Below are positions 33,385 to 39,541 of a stretch of 39,541 nt of DNA, one piece after another. The translations under genes were made by a program, and so were the position numbers. How positions within the stretch are numbered: the first letter of the stretch is position 1; each line of letters begins with the position of its first letter. This DNA is from Phenylobacterium sp. Its GTDB lineage: Bacteria > Pseudomonadota > Alphaproteobacteria > Caulobacterales > Caulobacteraceae. Under the pieces are notes generated by a model. It had not been told where the DNA came from and did not search any database. It was given only the letters and a program-made list of their open reading frames with translations. The stretch is from contig NZ_JAICYI010000030.1 in NCBI RefSeq assembly GCF_025934275.1, positions 1-39,541 on the forward strand, written 5' to 3'.

Positions 33385-33479
33385 TGTCGGCCGCGGGCAG
33401 AGGTGCAGCTTCATCATTGAGGCGAGCCAAGCCGCAATCAAGGCCAGGGACGAGGTCGGCCGACAGCAGAGGTCCGAAT

Positions 33480-33914
33480 ATGCGCCACGCCCTGACGACC
33501 GTCCTCGCCGCCGTTGTTGGTCTTTCGTCCGCCGCTTGCGCCACCGGCCCCTATTATGGCGAGCGCACGCACTATGGGGCTCAATACAGCGGCGGCGGCT
33601 GCTACGCCGGCGAGCGCCGCGACGACTGCCGCTAACGGCTGCGCGTCGAGCAGCAGAACCGCCATCGCTACGTCTGGCGGAACGATCACTACGAGGAGCA
33701 GGACGCAGCGACAGGAGCCGCCGTCGCAGGCGGCATCATCGGCTTCGCCCTGGGCGCCGCGATAGCGGGGTCGAACAGCGACCGCGACCACTACTATTCT
33801 CACCGGAACGACCGCGACTGGCAGAGCCGGTGCCGCGCAACGTACCCGGACTTCGATCCAAACACCGGCACCTACGCCGGACAGGACGGCTACCGGCACT
33901 ACTGCACCCGCTGA
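33480..33914 (+). pseudogene. BA14K-like exported protein gene interrupted by an in-frame TAA
   Basis: ATG 33480, with AGAGG upstream, starts a 51-codon frame with a signal or lipoprotein-like peptide (MRHALTTVLAAVVGLSSAAC) that ends at TAA 33633-33635. The same frame then stays open without a break to TGA 33912-33914. That second part encodes a coherent BA14K-like protein: a Gly/Ala-rich segment GAAVAGGIIGFALGAAIAG, then W-x-x-x-C, YPDFDPNTGTYAGQDGYRHYC at the end. One base change (TAC or TAT to TAA) would explain it. It could be a recent nonsense mutation, a base-call error, or two separate genes, though the second part has no start of its own. Confidence 0.72.
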
Positions 33915-33990
33915 GGTGACAGCATCACCGGGGGTCGCGGCTGATCGCTCCCGGCCCTCGGCAAAATCAGAACCGCATGGGAGGCCGCCA

Positions 33991-34152
33991 ATGTCCCTGA
34001 TTCTTATCATTGTTCTACTCGTTCTGATCTTTGGCGGAGGCGGTGGCTACTACGGCTATAGACGCTATGGCGGCGCCGGATTGGGCGGCGTCCTGGGGTT
34101 GGTGGTGGTCGTCCTGATCGTGCTTTGGCTCTTGGGCGTCTTCCGCACCTGA
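33991..34152 (+). CDS. 53-residue glycine-rich membrane protein, DUF3309-like
   Basis: ATG 33991, with GGGAGG seven bases upstream, gives 53 residues. Two hydrophobic segments (about 2-14 and 32-50) flank a loop rich in Gly, Tyr and Arg (GGGGGYYGYRRYGG). This resembles the DUF3309 kind of very small inner-membrane protein found near stress genes. The function is unknown. Confidence 0.7.
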   Translation: MSLILIIVLLVLIFGGGGGYYGYRRYGGAGLGGVLGLVVVVLIVLWLLGVFRT

Positions 34153-34265
34153 GAAGAATTGCGGCCGCCGTTCCGGCGATGGCGGCACGAGGCCAGTTCT
34201 CGCCGGGGCGATCTCGCCTGCACGAACTCGCCACGCTCCAGCGACCTTGGCAGAAGGCACATCCG

Positions 34266-34604
34266 ATGAAGCACAGCCTGCGAACTCACCTCACCGCCAG
34301 CCTGGCCCTGGCCCTTGCGGCCCTGTTCTCGACGACCGAGGCGGGCGCGGCGCAGACCAAGCATCGGTCACATTCCCACGAGACGCGCGTCCTCGTGTGC
34401 AAGGACGTTCGCAAGGAGGCGAACAAAGGCACGGTGGTCGGCGCGGTCGCAGGCGGGGTCCTGGGCAACGTCGTCGCCGGCCACGGATCGAAGACCGCCG
34501 GGACCGTGATCGGCGCCGGCGCCGGGGCCGTCGCGGGCCATCAGATCGCCAAGAAGCAGGCCAAGCGAAACCGCGAGTGCCACTACGAATATCGGCGACG
34601 CTGA
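34266..34604 (+). CDS. Glycine-zipper exported/outer-membrane protein
   Basis: From ATG 34266, with AGAAGG upstream, the product has 112 residues: a Sec signal (about 1-28, ending near AGAAQ), a His/Lys/Ser-rich stretch, a Cys at about 44, and a glycine-zipper two-helix region (about 56-95: GTVVGAVAGGVLGNVVAG and GTVIGAGAGAVAGHQIA) of the Rickettsia 17-kDa antigen type. It ends with a basic tail with one more Cys. It is likely an envelope protein, and there is no lipobox. Confidence 0.82.
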   Translation: MKHSLRTHLTASLALALAALFSTTEAGAAQTKHRSHSHETRVLVCKDVRKEANKGTVVGAVAGGVLGNVVAGHGSKTAGTVIGAGAGAVAGHQIAKKQAKRNRECHYEYRRR

Positions 34605-34632
34605 GAGCCGCCCACGGCGGCAGCGCCTCCGG

Positions 34633-34669
34633 GCAGGCCGCCATGCGGCATTGCGTGCAAGCGGCCTGC
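34633..34669. terminator. Possible terminator between converging genes
   Basis: GCAGGCCG (34633-34640) pairs perfectly with CGGCCTGC (34662-34669) across a 21-base loop. It lies between genes converging at 34604 and 34688. There is no T-run. Confidence 0.35.
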
Positions 34670-34687
34670 CGCGCCGTGTCCGCGGTA

Positions 34688-37600
34688 TCAGGTATCGCTT
34701 GTGTCTCGAGCCCGAGGGGCCTCTGGCGAGCTCTCGGACAGCAGGCGCCGGATGAGGCGCGTCAGGTCCTCGGTCGAGGCCGGCTTGGTCCGATGCTCAT
34801 ACCCCTTCGCCGCGATTTCGCGCAGGGTGGCGGTCGATATGTCGCCCGTCAGGACGATGGCTGGCAGGCCGGGCCCGAGCGTGGCCTGCAGCCGCGACAG
34901 GACCTGCAGGCCCGTCAGGTCATGGGGCAGATTGTGGTCGACGATGACGAGGTCCGGCCGCAGGCCCTCGCGCTCGACCAGCCGGATCGCATCGGCGCCG
35001 TCGGCCGCCGTTTCAGCCGCATGGCCGTTCGTCGTAGCAAACAGCGCCAGCGACTCCCGCAGCGCCGGGTCGTCCTCGACGATCAGGATCGTGCCGCCAC
35101 GTGCTGCAGGCGGGTCGAGCACTGTCGAAGGCGGCTTCCCTGCCAGGGGAGCCCCGGCCGGGGACAGCGGCACCTCGACGCAGAACACCGATCCGCGGCC
35201 AACCTTCGAACGGACGTCGACCGCGTGGCCAAGCAGGTCCGCCAGGCGCTGCACGATCGCCAGTCCGAGGCCCAGTCCCCGGCTGAGCTCCCGCGCCGGA
35301 TTATCGATCTGGTGGAACTCGTCGAAGATCGCGCGAAGCTGAGCCTCGGGAATTCCGAGGCCGGTGTCCCAGACCTCGATACGAAGCTTGTCGCCACGCC
35401 GGCGGCATCCGAGGACGATCCGGCCCTTCTTGGTGTACTTCACCGCGTTCGACAGCAGATTGCGCACCACCTGATCCAGCAGCCGCGGATCGGTGCGGAC
35501 CGCCAGCCGCGACGGCAGCACGCGCCAGCCCAGGCGCTTCGCCTTAGCGTGGTACGCGAACTCGGTCCGCAGCGGGTCGAGCAGGTCGGCGATGGGGAAG
35601 TCCACGATCTCCGGCCGCACCACCCCGGCTTCGAGCTGGTTGATGTCGAGCAGCGTGTTGAGCATGCCCGACATGGCCATAAGGGCTTCGTTGCCGCGGG
35701 CGACCAGCTCGACCGTGTCCTTGTCCTGCACCTTCCTGCCCAGCAACCCGTTCAGCAGGGTCAGGGTCTGCAGGGGCTGGCGCAGGTCGTGGCTTGCAGC
35801 GGCCAGGAACCTGGACTTGCCCAGGCTTGCGCTCTCGGCCACGAGCTTGGCCGCGTTCGCCTCGTCCTCCGCGCGTTTCCGGGCCGTGACGTCGGCGAAG
35901 GTGATCACCACGCCCTCGATGCGGTTTTCCTTGGTCCGGAAAGGCAAGGTCCGGCAGTTGTACCAGGCGCCGTTCTCGGCCTCGACCTCGCGGATGGTAG
36001 GGACCAGGCTGGACAGAACGGCGCGCGCGTCGCTGAGCAGCGCCGCGTTGGCGAAGTGATGGACCAGATCGGCCAGCGGGCGACCGACGTCCGTGGCGAT
36101 CACGCTGAACAGCGCCCTCGCGGCCGGCGTGAAGAAGCGGATTCTGAGCTGGTCGTCGAGGATTATGGTGGCGATGTCGGAGCTGTTCAGGATGTTCTGG
36201 AGGTCGTCGCCGGTGGAGCGTTGCTGGTCGAGCACCTCCTGCAGCTGGCTGTTCAGCGCCGTCAGCTCCTCGTTCAGCGACTGCAGCTCCTCCTGCGAGG
36301 TCTCGAGCTCCTCGTTGGTGGTCTGGAACTCCTCGTTGACCGACATGGCCTCTTCGTTGATGGCCCGGATTTCCTCCTCGGCGATGTCGCGGTCGCGAAT
36401 GGCCGCCTCAAGGTCCCGGCGGGCGGCCTCCAGCTCCTCCTCCAGTCGCGCGACGTGCGAGGTGTCGACCTGCGGCTCCGGCAGCGCCTGCGTGGAGCGC
36501 TCAGATTGCGGCAGATCCACGAAGCTCAGGAGGATCAGGTCCTCGCCCGCATTCGTCACCGCCCGAGCGGTGACGTCGACAGGCGTCGAGACGCCGTCGC
36601 GCTTCACCCGTCCCGCAACGGTGACGGGGTCCGGTTGCTGAGCGGCTTTTTCGATCGCCGTCCGGATCGCCGCCCGCAATCCCTCGCGCGCCGCCGCCAG
36701 CACGTCGAGGCTCGCCTCGCCGCTGGGCATCTTCAGGTAGAGGTCGGTGGGGCCGAAGTAGTAGACCCCCTGACGCCGCCGCCCGACGAGGATAGACGCC
36801 GGCGCATAGGTCTCGAGCAGCACCCGCCGGGCGAAATCCCCGACTCCGGGACGCGGGCCTGACGTTGGCGGCGGCGGCCGCGTCCAAACGGTGCGCGCGA
36901 CTTTGCCGAGGCCAAGGGGGAGTTCCACATCGCCAGGCCGACTGCGGCCGATATGACGGTAGATCCGCTGCTTCTTGGAGATCGGCTCGAACCGGTCGCC
37001 GGCGGCGCCGACCGTCTCCGACCCGCCGAGGAAGAGGACGGCGCCCTCCCCGAGGGCGAAGTGGAAGAGGCCGATGACCTTCTGCTGAACCTCGGGACGC
37101 AGATAGATCAGCAAGTTGCGGCAACTGATCAGGTCCAGTCGCGAAAACGGCGCGTCGCTCACCAGGTCATGCACCGAGAAGACGATGGACGAGCGCAGTT
37201 CGCGGGCCGCCCGGTAGCCCTTCTCCTCCCGCACGAAGAACCGGGCCAGACGCTCCGGCGAGACGTCCGCCTCGATGGTCGGCGGGTAGAGCCCTTCGCG
37301 TGCGATGGAGACCGCCTTCGCATCGACGTCGGTGGCGAAGATCTGCAGCCGGATGTCCCGCTTGGCCCTGGCGATCGCCTCGAGCAGCAGCATGCAGATC
37401 GAATAGGCTTCCTCGCCCGTGCTGCAGCCCGTGACCCAGACGCGGATCGGCTGGTCCGGCGGACGCTGCTGCACCAGGCCGGGAAGGACCTCCTGCGCGA
37501 GGACGTCGAAGGCCGCCCCATCCCGGAAGAAGCGGGTGACATTGATGAGCAGGTCGTCGGCCAGGCGCTGAACCTCGGCGGGGTCGCGCGCCAGCAGCTC

Positions 37601-38434
37601 GAGATAAGCCTGGCTCGCGGCAAGGCCGTTCAGGGCCATCCGCCGCTCGATGCGGCGGTCCAGGGCGCCCCGCTTGTAGGGCGCGAAATCATGGGCGGTG
37701 CGCTTGCGAAGCAACTCGATGATCTGGCCGTAGGCCTCGTCTGCGCCACCGTCTTCGCCAGAGCTGCGCGGGTTCAGGTAGCGGTGTCCGCCATACTCGG
37801 CAAGCGCCCTGGGAATCCCCGCGAGCGGCAGCACCAGATCGACGGCGCCGGCGCTTATGGCGTTGCGCGGCATCCCGTCGTACTCGGCCTCGTCCGGATC
37901 CTGGGCGATCACGAGGCCGCCCGCAGCCTTGACCGCCTTGGCGCCGATGGCGCCGTCGGTCCCCGTTCCAGAAAGGATCACGGCGACGGAGTGGTCGCCG
38001 AACTGCTCGGCAAGGGACTCCAGCAGAAAGTCGAACGGCATGCGTATGATGGGGCGGCCGGGCACGCTGGAAAGGCGCAGCGCGCCGCCCTCCACAGAGA
38101 GGTAACGGCCCGGCGGGATTGCGTAGATGTGGTCCGCTTCCAGCAGCGCGCCTTCCGCGGCTTCTACCATCGGCATGGCGGCATGAGGGGCGAGAAGCTC
38201 GACCATCATGCTGGCGTGGCTAGGATCGAGATGCTGCACCAGGATGAACGCCATGCCGCTCTTAGGCGGCAGCGCGCGCAGCAGGATGCGAAAAGCCTCG
38301 AGGCCGCCGGCCGAGGCGCCAACGCCCACCACCGGGAAATCGATGCGCCGAGCCGGTTCGACGCGGGTATCCGGTCGCCGCCGCCTCCGCATTGTGTCAC
38401 GCACACCCGGCGGACCTGGACCGCTGGTCGACAT
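34688..38434 (-). CDS. CheB-CheR-PAS-histidine kinase-receiver hybrid signalling protein
   Basis: This 1248-residue protein lacks membrane segments. In order: a CheB methylesterase domain without its usual receiver (about 33-215; catalytic S41 in GASAGG, H68 in QHLDPSH, D160 in GTGTDG); CheR methyltransferase (N-terminal helices about 230-290, SAM motif GCSTGEEAYS at 336-345, SCRNLLIYL near 437); a PAS-like part (about 535-640); a long Glu-rich coiled coil (about 660-740); a second PAS (about 742-852); HisKA with H882 in SHDLRQPL; HATPase_c (N-box NLLSNAVKY near 992, GLGLGL near 1055); and a C-terminal receiver (about 1114-1232; phospho-acceptor D1166, K1217). All catalytic residues seen are intact. 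It probably joins a local methylation state to phosphorelay output. A receiver gene lies 86 bases upstream. Confidence 0.92.
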   Translation of the reverse strand: MSTSGPGPPGVRDTMRRRRRPDTRVEPARRIDFPVVGVGASAGGLEAFRILLRALPPKSGMAFILVQHLDPSHASMMVELLAPHAAMPMVEAAEGALLEADHIYAIPPGRYLSVEGGALRLSSVPGRPIIRMPFDFLLESLAEQFGDHSVAVILSGTGTDGAIGAKAVKAAGGLVIAQDPDEAEYDGMPRNAISAGAVDLVLPLAGIPRALAEYGGHRYLNPRSSGEDGGADEAYGQIIELLRKRTAHDFAPYKRGALDRRIERRMALNGLAASQAYLELLARDPAEVQRLADDLLINVTRFFRDGAAFDVLAQEVLPGLVQQRPPDQPIRVWVTGCSTGEEAYSICMLLLEAIARAKRDIRLQIFATDVDAKAVSIAREGLYPPTIEADVSPERLARFFVREEKGYRAARELRSSIVFSVHDLVSDAPFSRLDLISCRNLLIYLRPEVQQKVIGLFHFALGEGAVLFLGGSETVGAAGDRFEPISKKQRIYRHIGRSRPGDVELPLGLGKVARTVWTRPPPPTSGPRPGVGDFARRVLLETYAPASILVGRRRQGVYYFGPTDLYLKMPSGEASLDVLAAAREGLRAAIRTAIEKAAQQPDPVTVAGRVKRDGVSTPVDVTARAVTNAGEDLILLSFVDLPQSERSTQALPEPQVDTSHVARLEEELEAARRDLEAAIRDRDIAEEEIRAINEEAMSVNEEFQTTNEELETSQEELQSLNEELTALNSQLQEVLDQQRSTGDDLQNILNSSDIATIILDDQLRIRFFTPAARALFSVIATDVGRPLADLVHHFANAALLSDARAVLSSLVPTIREVEAENGAWYNCRTLPFRTKENRIEGVVITFADVTARKRAEDEANAAKLVAESASLGKSRFLAAASHDLRQPLQTLTLLNGLLGRKVQDKDTVELVARGNEALMAMSGMLNTLLDINQLEAGVVRPEIVDFPIADLLDPLRTEFAYHAKAKRLGWRVLPSRLAVRTDPRLLDQVVRNLLSNAVKYTKKGRIVLGCRRRGDKLRIEVWDTGLGIPEAQLRAIFDEFHQIDNPARELSRGLGLGLAIVQRLADLLGHAVDVRSKVGRGSVFCVEVPLSPAGAPLAGKPPSTVLDPPAARGGTILIVEDDPALRESLALFATTNGHAAETAADGADAIRLVEREGLRPDLVIVDHNLPHDLTGLQVLSRLQATLGPGLPAIVLTGDISTATLREIAAKGYEHRTKPASTEDLTRLIRRLLSESSPEAPRARDTSDT

Positions 38435-38520
38435 AGCTGGCCCCCTCGCTGGGCTGATGCGGGGAGGAGACCGGTCCCGAGCCGGCTCCTCGGGAAGCGC
38501 CCCTTGGCCCCCTTACGTTA

Positions 38521-38913
38521 TCAGGCGGCGTATCGCGGGCTAAAAGCGCCGTGCACGAACCGCTCCAGACGCGCGGCGTCGAAAGGCTTGGGCAGGAACG
38601 GCGCTCCGCCCAGGAGCGGCGGAAGATCCGCCGTGCCTGCCCGGCCCGAGGCGACGATGAACGGTATGTTGCGTTCGGCCAGGGCGATCGCCGCGGGGAG
38701 GACGCTCACGCCGTCAAGCTCCAGGTCAAGCAGGGCGCCGTCGATCTGCTCGAGCCGGATGGCTTCGAGAGCCTTCTCGAGATCTTCGAAGGGGCCAACG
38801 ACGTTGCAGCCGGCCCCCAGCAGGATCTGCCGGATGAAATCCCCGATCAGCACGTTGTCCTCGGCGACCAGCACCCGCAGGCCCCGCCATGGTTCTGTCG
38901 TGGACTGGACCAT
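38521..38913 (-). CDS. Single-domain response regulator
   Basis: The 130-residue protein is only a receiver domain. It has the acidic pair in LVAEDN (about 18-19), the phospho-acceptor D63 in ALLDLELDG, S89 in the switch position (VASGR) and K109 in PKPF. Without output domain it probably works as a phosphotransfer partner or by protein binding, most simply with the hybrid kinase encoded 86 bases downstream on the same strand. A FNR/FixK-type site lies about 100 bases upstream. Confidence 0.9.
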   Translation of the reverse strand: MVQSTTEPWRGLRVLVAEDNVLIGDFIRQILLGAGCNVVGPFEDLEKALEAIRLEQIDGALLDLELDGVSVLPAAIALAERNIPFIVASGRAGTADLPPLLGGAPFLPKPFDAARLERFVHGAFSPRYAA

Positions 38914-39262
38914 CGCGACTTTCTTTCCGGGCGCCTTGAGCTCGATCGCGTGGCAGCCGACGCCCAGCCGCCAGCTGAACTATTCACTATAACACATAAC
39001 CGTCGTTCTCCTGATCCAGATCAAAAGCGATCAAAGAGCGGCGGCCGTCGGGCGTCCGACGCAAGGGAGGGGCTTCGGCCGGAGCTGACCCCCCAGGGCT
39101 TTTTGCGTGCGATTCACACGACCTCCAGGGCGTCCCACGGCGTGTCCGGGAGCCTCAAGGGACGAAGCGCGCAGCCCTTGATCCGGCGAAGGCGTTTGAC
39201 ATGGCGCATGGCCGCTCGCGGGTTCGAACCTACCGTCGGCGAGCTGCAACAGGAGATCGACC
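38914..39262. other. Divergent regulatory region between the receiver and cupin genes
   Basis: This 349-base stretch has no convincing gene. It holds the FNR/FixK-type site at 39011, two TTTGATC direct repeats on the minus strand at 39017-39035, and a possible minus-strand -10 (TATAGT at about 38986-38991). On the cupin side there is a TTGACA at about 39196 without a clear -10. The GGTTCGAACC at 39221-39230 is not part of a tRNA. Confidence 0.5.
39011..39024. promoter_or_regulatory. FNR/FixK-type binding site with flanking half-site
   Basis: Read on the minus strand, TTGATCTGGATCAG matches TTGAT-N4-ATCAA with one mismatch in the last base. A TTATAG/TATAGT -10-like sequence follows about 19 bases downstream towards the receiver gene, putting the site centre near -39, close to the class II position. 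A second TTTGATC copy just upstream (about 39029-39035) may be an extra half-site. Confidence 0.65.
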
Positions 39263-39541
39263 ATGAAGGGCTTCGTCCAGGACATCGAGGACCTGACCGA
39301 GGACAACAGGGACTTCCGCCGCGTGCTCTATACCGGCAAGCACCTGCAACTGGTGGTGATGGCCCTAAAGCCGGGCGAGGAGATCGGAGAGGAAGTCCAT
39401 CCCGACCATGACCAGTTCTTCCGGTTGGAGAAGGGGAAGGGCGAGGTCTGGATCGACGGCGAACGCACGAAAATCAAGAGCGACGATGCGATCGTGGTCC
39501 CGGCCGGCGCCCGGCACAACGTCGTCAACACCGGCGACAAG
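39263..39541 (+). CDS. Cupin domain protein, 3' end outside window
   Basis: ATG 39263 follows CAGGAG at seven bases. The 93 residues present show the cupin barrel: LVVMALKPGEEIGEEVHPDHDQFFRLEKGKGEVWIDGE (first motif, G-x5-H-x-H-x4-E-like, with H and E/Q ligand candidates) and a second motif beginning VVPAGARHNVVNTG. It is a small cytoplasmic metal-binding barrel of unknown substrate. It is divergent from the receiver gene. Confidence 0.85.
   Translation, partial: MKGFVQDIEDLTEDNRDFRRVLYTGKHLQLVVMALKPGEEIGEEVHPDHDQFFRLEKGKGEVWIDGERTKIKSDDAIVVPAGARHNVVNTGDK

Noticed and set aside
34247..38992. Two very long plus-strand frames (871 and 679 codons) opposite the hybrid kinase
   Set aside because: Composition is typical of antisense frames (Arg, Gln, Asp, His-rich), and the minus-strand protein has all catalytic sites of seven domains.
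39001..39040. Repeated TTTGATC sequences read as a DnaA or origin element
   Set aside because: They do not match the DnaA box, and the region has no other origin feature; they fit half-sites of the FNR/FixK palindrome better.
39221..39230. GGTTCGAACC, resembling a tRNA T-arm
   Set aside because: No acceptor stem, anticodon arm or matching T-stem surrounds it; it is a simple palindrome.

Overview
The window is very G+C-rich DNA from an alphaproteobacterium. It most resembles Caulobacterales (Caulobacter/Phenylobacterium type), judged from protein families and gene order; this is inference, since there is no rRNA here to test it. Indicators are an UrcA-family exported protein, an alphaproteobacterial-style ParC, a yfgM-bamB-der cluster, a CPA1 antiporter, a HisKA_2 kinase and a CheB/CheR/histidine-kinase fusion. 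Genes are dense, with many 4-base ATGA/GTGA overlaps. No rRNA, tRNA, transposase, integrase or CRISPR array was found.

Layout. (1) 1-1943: the 3' part of cystathionine beta-synthase overlapping a cystathionine gamma-lyase/synthase, a transsulfuration pair. (2) 1940-7058: an OmpA-type lipoprotein and a TonB-like proline-rich protein, a conserved unknown, a small exported protein, and a winged-helix/TPR regulator divergent from an UrcA-family gene with a strong terminator. Hairpin-rich REP-like repeats lie at 4281-4442. (3) 7071-9147: a lower-G+C Mrr-type restriction endonuclease gene between hairpins and a second repeat copy, which looks acquired. (4) 9153-23116: core genes: parC, a Yip1-family membrane protein, then radA-cvpA-purF-SBF-like transporter-SDR on the plus strand, der-bamB-yfgM on the minus strand, an R2-like diiron protein, and panB.

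(5) 23123-25890: two consecutive copies of a three-gene module, each with a membrane protein, an ECF sigma factor and a short cysteine-free membrane protein likely to be its anti-sigma factor. I regard this as the most interesting candidate system in the window. (6) 26019-28233: an ArsC/Spx-like protein, DUF2164 and a set of very small genes, several coupled by ATGA overlaps.

(7) 28301-39541: a stress/envelope/signalling region with a PRC-barrel protein, a Na+/H+ antiporter, GlsB/YeaQ, DUF2147, a PAS/HisKA_2 kinase, a host-attachment-type protein, an exported BA14K-like gene broken by an in-frame TAA, two small membrane or glycine-zipper proteins, the 1248-residue CheB-CheR-PAS-kinase-receiver hybrid, a single-domain receiver, and a cupin cut by the window end. 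Three FNR/FixK-type palindromes (TTGAC/T-N4-A/GTCAA) lie in intergenic DNA of this region only, at 30609, 33371 and 39011. They suggest that part of it is induced when oxygen falls. Functions are assigned from motifs and family knowledge read by eye, and no database search was run.
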